NCBI GenBank assembly: GCA_003973385.1 | Contig: QNYK01000027.1 | Coordinates: forward strand, 1 to 41,277 | Reading direction: 5' to 3' | DNA from: Bacillota bacterium | GTDB lineage: Bacteria > Planctomycetota > UBA8108 > UBA1146 | DNA length: 41,277 bases | Part shown: piece after piece, positions 16,425 through 23,889 of the stretch | Layout: the number at the start of each line of letters is the position of its first letter | How positions within the stretch are numbered: position 1 is the stretch's first letter | Made by a program: the position numbers and the translations under genes | Notes under the pieces: model-generated | The model's input: only the letters and a program-made list of their open reading frames with translations | What the model was told of the DNA's origin: nothing | Databases searched by the model: none

Positions 16425-18146
16425 TCAGGATCTGGAGTCTGCCTGCCGCTTCTCCTGCTTGGCCCAGGAGTCCCTCAGGGGGACGATCCTGGCAAAATGG
16501 GGTGCGCCCGGGCAAGACAGGTGCTGGTCAGCGATGAAATATCCGACTCGCTCCAGCTGGAATCGATCGCCCGGATTGGCTTCCTGGAGTGATGGCTCGC
16601 ACAAGGCCGTCGTCTCCTCCAATGACCCCGGAGCGAGCAAATCGGCGAGTTGCTTTCCTTCTGGTACATGATCCGGATCTGGAACCACGAACAGGGGTGA
16701 ATAAAGACGTACCGGCAACTCGATGCAGCAGGATGCCGGCACCCAGTGAATGATGCCTCGCACCTTTCTCCCATCCGGGGTCTGGCCACGGGCGGTCTCT
16801 GGATCGTAGACACACCTCAACTCCTCGACCTCACCAGTTTCTGAATTCTGTATCACATCCTGAACGGTCACACAGTAACCGTAACGTAGGCGAACCTCCG
16901 CCCCCGGAGCCAGACGACGCCACTTTCTCGGCGGTTCGAGACGGAAATCATCGCGATCCACCCAGAGCTCGCGCTCGAAGGGCAACTGACGCGTGCCCGA
17001 TTCGGAGTCCTCAGGATTATTGACAGCCTCGACCATCTCCTGCAGATCTTCCGGGAAATTCTCGATCACAAGTTTCAGGGGATTAAACACCGCCATCCTG
17101 CGCGGTGCGATCTTGTTGAGATGATCTCTGATGGAATTTTCCAGGACCGAGTACTCGATGGTGGAATTGAACTTCGCCACTCCGATGCCATTCATGAAGG
17201 AGCGGATAGATTCTGGTGTGTATCCACGACGGCGCATGCCTGAAAGTGTCGGTAATCGAGGATCGTCCCATCCTTCTACATGCCCATCCTCGATGAGAGT
17301 CCTCAAACTCCTCTTGCTCATCACCGTGTAACTGAGAGCAAGCCTTGCGAATTCTGTCTGACGAGGACCGTCTTCCAGTCCGATCTTGTCGAGGAACCAC
17401 TCGTAGAGTGGTCGGTGATTCGTGAACTCAAGACTACAAAGCGAATGAGTCACCCCTTCGATGGCATCTCCCTGACCATGAGCCCAGTCGTATGTGGGAT
17501 AGATGCACCAGTCATCTCCGGTTCTGTGATGAGTCGATCTCAGGATCCTGTACATCACTGGATCTCTCATGATGATGTGAGGTGAAGCCATGTCGATCCT
17601 CGCACGAAGGGTTTTCGATCCGTCCGGGAACTCTCCCCCCTTCATGAGGGCAAACAGACGCAGATTCTCCTCGATGGTGCGATCACGATGGGGGCTGTCT
17701 CGGCCAGGTTCCTTCAGGCCACCTCGGTATTCTCGCACCTCCTCTGCCGTGAGATCACAAACATATGCATCTCCCTGGCCAATCAACTGGACCGCCCAGT
17801 CATGGAACTGATCGAAATAGTCGCTGGCAAAGCAGAGTTGATCCCACTCGAAACCCAACCAGCGAATGTCCTCCTGGATCGAATCGACATACTCCTGCTT
17901 CTCGCGCAACGGATTGGTGTCGTCGAATCGGAGATTGCAGTGGCCCTCAAACCTGCTGGCGAGCCCAAAGTTCAGGCAGATCGCCTTGGCATGACCGATA
18001 TGCAAGTAGCCATTGGGCTGCGGAGGAAACCGAACTTGAACCCGGCCCTTGTTGAGGCCAGAGGAGATATCTTCGATGATGTTTTTCTCGATGAAATTGT
18101 CAGGCTTGCCCTGTTCCTGCATATCGGAATCAACAACATCTGTCAT
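16425..18146 (-). CDS. glnS: Glutaminyl-tRNA synthetase
   Basis: This class I aminoacyl-tRNA synthetase of 573 residues charges tRNA-Gln with glutamine. It has RFPPQPNGYLHIGHAKA (HIGH motif at 49-52), DDTNPLREKQEYVDSI, the GlnRS-specific TYDWAHGQGDAIEGVTHSLC, and the KMSKS-equivalent VMSKRSLRTLIEDG with GWDDPRLPTLSGMRRRGYTP. The C-terminal anticodon-binding beta-barrels are present and end with the GYF and LRDSWAK phrases typical of the bacterial enzyme, so the protein is full length. ATG 18146 has AGGAG about nine bases upstream; an in-frame ATG at 18155 is a close alternative. Presence of GlnRS implies direct glutaminylation in this organism. It is separated from the M28 gene by 159 bases. 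Confidence 0.97.
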   Translation of the reverse strand: MTDVVDSDMQEQGKPDNFIEKNIIEDISSGLNKGRVQVRFPPQPNGYLHIGHAKAICLNFGLASRFEGHCNLRFDDTNPLREKQEYVDSIQEDIRWLGFEWDQLCFASDYFDQFHDWAVQLIGQGDAYVCDLTAEEVREYRGGLKEPGRDSPHRDRTIEENLRLFALMKGGEFPDGSKTLRARIDMASPHIIMRDPVMYRILRSTHHRTGDDWCIYPTYDWAHGQGDAIEGVTHSLCSLEFTNHRPLYEWFLDKIGLEDGPRQTEFARLALSYTVMSKRSLRTLIEDGHVEGWDDPRLPTLSGMRRRGYTPESIRSFMNGIGVAKFNSTIEYSVLENSIRDHLNKIAPRRMAVFNPLKLVIENFPEDLQEMVEAVNNPEDSESGTRQLPFERELWVDRDDFRLEPPRKWRRLAPGAEVRLRYGYCVTVQDVIQNSETGEVEELRCVYDPETARGQTPDGRKVRGIIHWVPASCCIELPVRLYSPLFVVPDPDHVPEGKQLADLLAPGSLEETTALCEPSLQEANPGDRFQLERVGYFIADQHLSCPGAPHFARIVPLRDSWAKQEKRQADSRS

Positions 18147-18389
18147 GATTGGCATCTCCTGACAACTCCTCGTGTAGATTGTGTCGAAACGGCACAATTA
18201 TCGCAACAGAACACTCCTGTACCTCCTGATCCATTGCTTCCTTAGCCCCCCGACGAGCACTAGTATTTAGGCTAAGAGGTAATATGCAACGGATCGTCCC
18301 GACTTCGTCGAGACGAGAAAATGGGAGGTCGGGGATTGATCGCCGGGGAGATGCCCGGTTGACACCCATACATAGGGGAGACGATAGCC

Positions 18390-19724
18390 ATGAGGATTCT
18401 AACCATCCAGGCAGCAGTGCTGACATTGTTGCTGCTCATCAGTCCAGGACTCGCCACCGCAGGTGGCGGTATCGACATGAGTTTTACCAGTGCGGCAGCT
18501 CCTCAGGGCTCGCTGGCGTCGATCACTCTGACACTCACTCATGGCGCTCCCACAGGAGTTCAGGGCTTCTCGTTCGGGATGTGTAACGACGAGAGTGTCA
18601 CTACTCTCGAACTGGTAGGGGCCAGTTCTGCGGATTTCGATTACATCATCGACTGGTCCACGGAAATCGAGACGATCCGCAATGGCAGCAATCCTGATTT
18701 CTTCCAGCAAAACATCGAATCGGGCGGCTGGACGGTTGGCTGCGTGATCTGTTTCACTTCCTGCGCAGTCATGAGTTCAGGCTCTACCGAGATCGGAACT
18801 GCGAATTACCGGCTCGACGGTCCTGTGGGAACGGTGACCACTGTCGGGCTTTGCAACACCCTCGGCGGGCCACCTGTTTCCAGTGTCGCCGTGGTTCAAG
18901 GTACCTCGGTACCGATGAACAGTATCGATGGAACCATCGAGATTCTGGAGCTGCCACCCACTCTCTTCACCTTCACCGCCCCATTGAAGCAGGTGAATTA
19001 CGACCCTCTCGATGGCGCTGCCAACTTCATCGCAACACTGACGGTCACAGAAGATCCGAACAACCCGACCTTCCCGACAAACACCCAGGGTTTCTCGATG
19101 AGTTTAGTGACCGATTCGACATATGTCACACCAACTGCAATTGGAATCACGGGTGCAGTAGCCGCATCGAACCCTGCATTTGCAGAAACGGTCATGACCC
19201 CGAGTGGGTGGGCGATCGGAGTGGTGTATGCCTTCCAGTTGCCGGTCTATATCCAGTTCCCCGTGCAGACGAATGCAGTGGCGATCTCGGGCTCGACAGT
19301 CCCCTCGGTATTGACCGGAAACGAAACCGGCTTGACCGTCCCGTTGTCATGGCAAAGTAGCGGAACACCTCCGATCTTCAATGTTGTGGCAGCCAACAAC
19401 GTAAGCATCCTTCCATTGACCATTAATGGCACTCTGGTGCTGAATCCTCAATCGGTGCTCGACTTCATCCGTGGGGATGCCAATGGAGATGGTGTTACAA
19501 ATGTCGCGGATGTGATCTGGGAACTACAAGAAATCTTCAACTCAGGACCGCAAGGTACCTGCAATGATTCCAAGGATTGCAATGGCGATTCTCTCTTCGA
19601 CGTCGGTGATCCGATCTGGTTGATCTCGTACATCTTCACCAACGGAGCGGCTCCGCCGAGTCCCTTCCCATTCTGTGGGAATGCCGGTGAACCTCAGGAT
19701 TGCGAAGTCTACAACGGCTGTTAA
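18390..19724 (+). CDS. Secreted protein with cohesin-like domains and dockerin-like repeats
   Basis: This 444-residue protein has a signal peptide (about 1-25), two beta-rich cohesin-like or carbohydrate-binding-like domains (about 26-185 and 195-345) that share a pattern of a QGFSFGMC or QGFSMSLV strand followed by SGGWTVGCVICF or PSGWAIGVVYAF, and a C-terminal dockerin-like pair. The first repeat reads RGDANGDGVTNVADVIWEL, a classical calcium loop; the second, NGDSLFDVGDPIWLISYIF, is less regular. The last residues form a Cys-containing tail (FPFCGN, then DCEVYNGC). ATG 18390 is preceded by GGGGAG. No scaffoldin is encoded nearby, so these repeats need not work in a cellulosome. It probably sits at the cell surface. 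Two further proteins with related ends are encoded at 35767-39646. Confidence 0.85.
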   Translation: MRILTIQAAVLTLLLLISPGLATAGGGIDMSFTSAAAPQGSLASITLTLTHGAPTGVQGFSFGMCNDESVTTLELVGASSADFDYIIDWSTEIETIRNGSNPDFFQQNIESGGWTVGCVICFTSCAVMSSGSTEIGTANYRLDGPVGTVTTVGLCNTLGGPPVSSVAVVQGTSVPMNSIDGTIEILELPPTLFTFTAPLKQVNYDPLDGAANFIATLTVTEDPNNPTFPTNTQGFSMSLVTDSTYVTPTAIGITGAVAASNPAFAETVMTPSGWAIGVVYAFQLPVYIQFPVQTNAVAISGSTVPSVLTGNETGLTVPLSWQSSGTPPIFNVVAANNVSILPLTINGTLVLNPQSVLDFIRGDANGDGVTNVADVIWELQEIFNSGPQGTCNDSKDCNGDSLFDVGDPIWLISYIFTNGAAPPSPFPFCGNAGEPQDCEVYNGC

Positions 19725-19755
19725 ATGCAAACGGAATTTTGATTTCCATCGACTT

Positions 19756-19793
19756 ACACCCCTGGAGGCGTGACTGCCTTCCGGGGTGTTTCT
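19756..19793 (+). terminator. Intrinsic terminator after the dockerin-like gene
   Basis: A 14-base-pair nearly perfect stem (ACACCCCTGGAGGC against GCCTTCCGGGGTGT, one mismatch and one G-T pair, six-base loop) is followed by TTTCT. It begins 31 bases after the stop codon at 19724 and lies between this gene and the convergent endonuclease III gene. Confidence 0.75.
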
Positions 19794-19817
19794 AATTTCC
19801 CCTGGTCTCTGAGCAAC

Positions 19818-20480
19818 TCATCTGCGCCCGCTCTTCTGCGCCTCTTCCCTGATCCGCTTCGCAGTGGCTGCCCACGAACATATGGTGCAGTTTGCGAGGT
19901 CGTGCCCCCTGGCCGGACAGTGCTCACGACCGAAGTAGATGATCTGCAGGTGCAGGTCATTCCAGAGCACTCGAGGAAATACCTTCTTCAGGTCGGCTTC
20001 TGTCTTTTCCACATTCTTGCCGCTGGAGAGACCCCATCGAGCTGCTAGCCGATGGATGTGAGTGTCGACGGGAAATGCTGGCACTCCAAATGCCTGCGCC
20101 ATGACGACGCTGGCGGTCTTGTGTCCGACCCCTGGCAGCGCCTCCAGGCTCTCGAACTCTCTCGGTACCTGAGATCGATGCTGCTCGACGAGAATTCTGG
20201 ACAGATTGCGGATCGCCTTCGCCTTGTTCGGAGCCAGCCCACAGGTGCGGATCACATCGAGTATCTGCTCTACTTCGAGCTTTGCCATCTCTTGAGGAGT
20301 GCTCGCCAATAGAAATAGCTCTGGAGTCACCAAGTTGACCCGGACATCGGTTGTCTGAGCCGAGAGCAACACTGCGATCAGGAGTTGATAATCACTGTCG
20401 TGGTCGAGTGGTATCGGTGGATGTGGATACAACTTCTTGAGAATCCGTCCCACTTTATCTGCCTTCTCCTGGCGCAACAT
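19818..20480 (-). CDS. nth: Endonuclease III (DNA glycosylase/AP lyase) with variant iron-sulfur motif
   Basis: This 220-residue enzyme removes oxidised pyrimidines and cuts abasic sites in base excision repair. ATG 20480 has AGGAG seven bases before it and gives a normal length (E. coli enzyme 211); upstream in-frame codons lack a suitable site. The opening YQLLIAVLLSAQTTD (31-45) and the helix-hairpin-helix LPGVGHKTASVV carry the catalytic Lys121, and FPVDTHIHR the catalytic Asp139. The C-terminal iron-sulfur region is unusual: Cys188, Cys198 and Cys201 (spacing C-x9-C-x2-C) with no fourth Cys, whereas E. coli has C-x6-C-x2-C-x5-C. The cluster may be lost or differently ligated. It is transcribed divergently from the Lon-domain gene. 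Confidence 0.94.
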   Translation of the reverse strand: MLRQEKADKVGRILKKLYPHPPIPLDHDSDYQLLIAVLLSAQTTDVRVNLVTPELFLLASTPQEMAKLEVEQILDVIRTCGLAPNKAKAIRNLSRILVEQHRSQVPREFESLEALPGVGHKTASVVMAQAFGVPAFPVDTHIHRLAARWGLSSGKNVEKTEADLKKVFPRVLWNDLHLQIIYFGREHCPARGHDLANCTICSWAATAKRIREEAQKSGRR

Positions 20481-20487
20481 CTTGACA

Positions 20488-20492
20488 CTCCT
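20488..20492 (-). promoter_or_regulatory. Ribosome binding site of nth
   Basis: The minus strand reads AGGAG seven bases before ATG 20480. It supports a 220-residue protein over a frame that is open up to 20594. Confidence 0.6.
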
Positions 20493-20727
20493 GGCTTCCA
20501 GATTTCTGGTATCTGTACCGATTTTCTGCGAGATTGGTTCCGAACCATCCTGCAAGTAGCGACGATGGATCTTCTCTGCTAGATTCCTCCCCACACCCGG
20601 TCAATTCTTCAAGATTCTATCTGAAGTGGCCGGGAACTATCCTGATCGGCACATCGTCATCAGCAGCATAACGCCCGCACGATGAATCCAGGAAGCAGGA
20701 TTTCAGTCAGACGGAAAGAAAGCGATC

Positions 20728-21369
20728 ATGCCTCGGTACGAAAATGAAGACAACGAGCCCACCGACCCTGGCGATCCGCTCCTGAAGGCAAGAATCTTGC
20801 CGCTCTTTCCGCTTCCCGATGTGATCCTGTTTCCGGGGCAGGTGATCCCGCTCCACATCTTCGAGCCCCGATACCGTCAGATGATGCGCGATCTTCTCGA
20901 CAACTCGGGCGAGGTGATCCTCGGTACGGTTCTGGGTGAGGATAAGGAACAACTCACGGAGCTGGCCCCCGTCCAACCTGTAGCAGGCCTTGGCCGTCTC
21001 CAGAAGTACCAGGCCCTCGAAGATGGTCGTTTCCTGGTCATGATCCTGGGCGAGAAACGAGTGCGGATCAGGCCACACATCGGCAACGAACTCTACCCCC
21101 AGGCGCGAATCGAGGAGATCGACGACTCACACGGCCCCATCTCCGATCAGCAGTTGACCTGGCTGCAGGATTCCATCCACTCCATCAAGCAAGATGTAGA
21201 TCTACCGGAGGGAACATCTGCACTGCAGCTGTCTGACCTGCTCATGATGATCACTCCAATGTCCGTCGCGAAGCGGTATGAAATGTACGCAATACCAACA
21301 CTCGAGGAACGGATTGACAGGGTCCTCGCGATGCAACCTCACACCGATGAGGATGAGAAACTCGATTGA
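20728..21369 (+). CDS. Stand-alone Lon N-terminal-domain protein
   Basis: This 213-residue protein consists of the substrate-binding N-terminal (LON, PUA-like) domain found at the start of Lon protease, without the AAA+ and protease parts. The diagnostic start is LPLFPLPDVILFPGQVIPLHIFEPRYRQM, split across residues 24-52, followed by VIPVAGLGRL-type strands (here VQPVAGLGRLQKYQ) and a helical C-terminal part (about 150-205) containing the phrase LLMMITPMSVAKRYEMY. ATG 20728 is preceded by GGAAAG. Proteins like this are widespread in bacteria; their role is not settled, with peptide or protein binding assumed from the Lon domain. It is followed by a lipoprotein gene 57 bases on, on the same strand. 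Confidence 0.93.
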   Translation: MPRYENEDNEPTDPGDPLLKARILPLFPLPDVILFPGQVIPLHIFEPRYRQMMRDLLDNSGEVILGTVLGEDKEQLTELAPVQPVAGLGRLQKYQALEDGRFLVMILGEKRVRIRPHIGNELYPQARIEEIDDSHGPISDQQLTWLQDSIHSIKQDVDLPEGTSALQLSDLLMMITPMSVAKRYEMYAIPTLEERIDRVLAMQPHTDEDEKLD

Positions 21370-21426
21370 TGGACACCCGGTCTTTGGGCATCCTTGGTTG
21401 CCCAGACCATGAAAGGGATGCTCCAG

Positions 21427-22296
21427 ATGTCCTACAGGTGTCGATCTGTTTCATTGCTACTGGTCGTTTGCTTCATGGCACTGCTTCAGGCAAGCGGCTG
21501 TCGCCAGGTCGAGAAAATTGAGATCGAAGGTGATCTACCTCTGCGAGCCTGGGATCGAAACCTGTACGAATCGGAAGGCGTGCTGGTGTACGCCAGTAGT
21601 TCTAGCGCCGCACGAGAAATCGCAAACATCGCTGATCGTGCAGCAAACTCGTTCCAGAATCTCGCCGATGAAGAGCCTCGAAGATTGATCTACATCGCCG
21701 TGGCACCAGGGGATACCACCAGCGACGAGATGCTCCAGGCAGGCATCGAAGGACTCTCACGCGTCTCCGGTAAATCAGTTCCCGATATTCGAGAGTCGAT
21801 GATCGACGAGGCCCAACGAAATAGTGGCGATGGATTCGATGGGGATGAAGTAGTCTTTCGCGCCCTGCTCGGAATGATCCCTGGCATCGTGGATGCCCCT
21901 CTCAAGAGGCCTCCGGATGTCTGGAAGGACGCCGTGATCATTCCCACATCTTCCCGTGTTTCGAAAGGCTTCGATACGGTCATCGAGTTCATTGTCGAGA
22001 AAGAACAGATCGGTTTCTTTGAAAGATTGCTGATGGCCCCGGTGATCGCCATAGCCAAGGGTTACTTCCGCAAGATTCTCGATGCGATTCAGGAGGCAGT
22101 CATACTCGGTGTCCACGCGCAGGGACGAGAAGACTGGCCGCAGGAAAGAATCGATAAATTGTTCGAGGAGTCGGTGAGGGCAACAGGATTCGATCTGCTC
22201 GGTAAGGATCTCTCCCGTCGCCGAGATGAGAGATTGCAGAACGATGGGGCCAGGAACCCGAGTACTGATTCGACCGAGGAGTCCGGGGTCGAGTAG
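21427..22296 (+). CDS. Lipoprotein of unknown function
   Basis: I do not recognise this 289-residue protein. ATG 21427 has AAAGGG nine bases upstream and gives a lipoprotein signal with Cys25 after LQASG; in-frame starts at 21394, 21409 and 21418 are weaker. The mature protein begins with LPLRAWDRNLYESEGVLVYA and ASSSSAAREIANIADRAAN, a strand-helix arrangement reminiscent of the beginning of peptidase-MA-like proteins, but I find no HExxH motif. A hydrophobic stretch near 207-225 (ERLLMAPVIAIAKGYF) could be membrane-associated or buried. The C-terminal tail is polar and rich in Arg, Asp and Ser. It lies between the Lon-domain and transglutaminase genes, all on one strand, and is probably part of one transcription unit with at least the former. 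Confidence 0.7.
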   Translation: MSYRCRSVSLLLVVCFMALLQASGCRQVEKIEIEGDLPLRAWDRNLYESEGVLVYASSSSAAREIANIADRAANSFQNLADEEPRRLIYIAVAPGDTTSDEMLQAGIEGLSRVSGKSVPDIRESMIDEAQRNSGDGFDGDEVVFRALLGMIPGIVDAPLKRPPDVWKDAVIIPTSSRVSKGFDTVIEFIVEKEQIGFFERLLMAPVIAIAKGYFRKILDAIQEAVILGVHAQGREDWPQERIDKLFEESVRATGFDLLGKDLSRRRDERLQNDGARNPSTDSTEESGVE

Positions 22297-22431
22297 CCCG
22301 GAGCAGTCAAGAACGGATGCGCCTCTTCAGGTCCTTGACTCCGACTGATTATCAAGCATCCTCATCGATTGGATGGCGATCGGCACTGCTGCCGATGTTT
22401 GCCAGCCGCTTTTTTTGATACTTGCCTCTTC

Positions 22432-22437
22432 AAGGAG
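22432..22437 (+). promoter_or_regulatory. Ribosome binding site of the transglutaminase-like lipoprotein
   Basis: AAGGAG lies seven bases before ATG 22445. It selects this start, which begins a lipoprotein signal, over an open frame reaching back to 22373. Confidence 0.7.
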
Positions 22438-22444
22438 ACCGTTC

Positions 22445-23467
22445 ATGACTGCACCGATGCGCTTCACCTGCTTGCCTGTCGTCATCCTGCTGATGTTGGC
22501 AGTCTCAGGATGCGGATTCATGAAGGAATCAAGGATCCAGGTCGGGGCCGTCGAGCGCATCTTCCATCTTCGCTATGTCACCTCGATCAAGGACTGTGAG
22601 ATTGGAGACGAATATCGCCTCTGGATTCCGGTTCCACATGATGACCCGCACCAGAAGATCGATGGAATGAAGGTCCGAAGCCCCGTGGAAGGCTCCCTGT
22701 ACACCGAGAACCGATTCGGCAATTCTATGTATTACTTCGAGGGCATCTGCAGCGCGTCTCAACTCGATTTCACCATCGAATACGATGTGACCCGCCACAC
22801 CTACATCGTCGATTCAGCGCCCGGCAGTGCTCAGGAAACGGACATCGACTATCCGGGATTGATGGCCCTCTATCTGCAGCCTTCTTCACTGTGCTATGTG
22901 ACACCAGTAGTGAAAAGAGAAGCCGAAATTCTCACCACCGGCAAGGAGTCGGTGGCTGACATAGCGCGTTCCTTTTTTGACCACGTGCTCAAGAATATGT
23001 CCTACGACAAGAGCCATCCCGGATGGGGTCGAGGAGACATCATGCATGCCTGTGATGTGGGCATGGGCAACTGCACAGATTTTCACACCTATTTCAACGC
23101 CCTCTGCCTTGCCAGTGGCATCCCTTCCCGATTCCAGATCGGCATGTGGGGCAAATACTATCCGGTCAATGGTGAATACAAGGCTGCTGGTTATCACTGC
23201 TGGTGTGAGTTTCATGTTCCGGGCAAAGGCTGGGTTCCGGTTGATCTCTCCGAGGCGGAAAGGGATCCCAATAATATCGATCGGTACTTTGCATCCCACA
23301 CGGGAAACCGTGTGACACTTTCAACCGGACGTGACCTGATTCTGATGCCTCGTCAGGCTGGCCCACCCATCAACTACTTCGTGAATCCATATGTTGAAAT
23401 GAATGGCCAACTGTATGATAAGGTCAGTAAGAATTGTTTCTGGACCGACAGCATTGGAAGCGAGTGA
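22445..23467 (+). CDS. Transglutaminase-like lipoprotein
   Basis: This 340-residue protein has a lipoprotein signal ending at Cys23 (AVSGC) and a transglutaminase-like (TgpA/YebA-type, papain-fold) core. The catalytic triad is visible: Cys210 in [12 protein letters not shown], His251 in AGYHCWCEF, and Asp267 in [10 protein letters not shown]. The N-terminal half (about 30-160) is a beta-rich domain that contains [15 protein letters not shown], as in other bacterial transglutaminase-like proteins of this length. The domain usually acts as a protease or amidase, or cross-links proteins; the substrate is not predictable here. Anchoring in the envelope follows from the lipobox. The small CDGSH gene begins four bases after its stop, so the two are probably co-translated. 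Confidence 0.9.
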   Translation: MTAPMRFTCLPVVILLMLAVSGCGFMKESRIQVGAVERIFHLRYVTSIKDCEIGDEYRLWIPVPHDDPHQKIDGMKVRSPVEGSLYTENRFGNSMYYFEGICSASQLDFTIEYDVTRHTYIVDSAPGSAQETDIDYPGLMALYLQPSSLCYVTPVVKREAEILTTGKESVADIARSFFDHVLKNMSYDKSHPGWGRGDIMHACDVGMGNCTDFHTYFNALCLASGIPSRFQIGMWGKYYPVNGEYKAAGYHCWCEFHVPGKGWVPVDLSEAERDPNNIDRYFASHTGNRVTLSTGRDLILMPRQAGPPINYFVNPYVEMNGQLYDKVSKNCFWTDSIGSE

Positions 23468-23471
23468 ACGG

Positions 23472-23708
23472 ATGCCTGAAGAACCGAAGGCCACAGACAA
23501 CAAACCCGTGGTGACTAAACTGGAAGCAGGCAAGTATGCCTGGTGCGCATGCGGAAGATCCTCGCAACATCCTCTTTGTGACGGATCTCATTCCGGTACC
23601 GGACTCACGCCGGTGGTGTTCGAACTGGAAGATTCCAAAACTGTCGCTCTCTGCGCTTGCAAGAAGACCAACGGGGCGCCCTTCTGTGATGGATCCCACT
23701 CCAGCTGA
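23472..23708 (+). CDS. CDGSH iron-sulfur domain protein (two motifs)
   Basis: This 78-residue cytoplasmic protein carries two CDGSH (mitoNEET-type) iron-sulfur motifs, each with three Cys and one His: [16 protein letters not shown] and [16 protein letters not shown]. Each could hold a labile 2Fe-2S cluster. The ATG at 23472 follows a GGAAGCGAG stretch inside the end of the transglutaminase gene, four bases after its stop; longer in-frame starts would lie inside that gene. Tandem CDGSH proteins of this size are common in bacteria and may act in iron-sulfur transfer or redox sensing, but no physiological partner is shown by the sequence. No signal peptide is present, in contrast to the exported upstream product. 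Confidence 0.92.
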   Translation: MPEEPKATDNKPVVTKLEAGKYAWCACGRSSQHPLCDGSHSGTGLTPVVFELEDSKTVALCACKKTNGAPFCDGSHSS

Positions 23709-23889
23709 GGCGAAGTTCCGACGTCCACGCAGCGCCTCCATTGAGAGAAAATCGCAAAAATCAGGCTGTTTCTTCCAGTGGCCTCATGCCAGCGCCCGCC
23801 TTATCATTGGCTACCACTCCAGATCCACCCGAGATCGATTCTGATCCTCCGGGTAGTTCGGGAATTCAACCAGAGAATGGGCGGTCAAC

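Noticed and set aside
18241-18276. Inverted repeat CTTAGCC/GGCTAAG in the gap between glnS and the dockerin-like gene
   Set aside because: It could be an operator, but it is only seven bases with a 22-base spacer and I found no convincing promoter elements around it.
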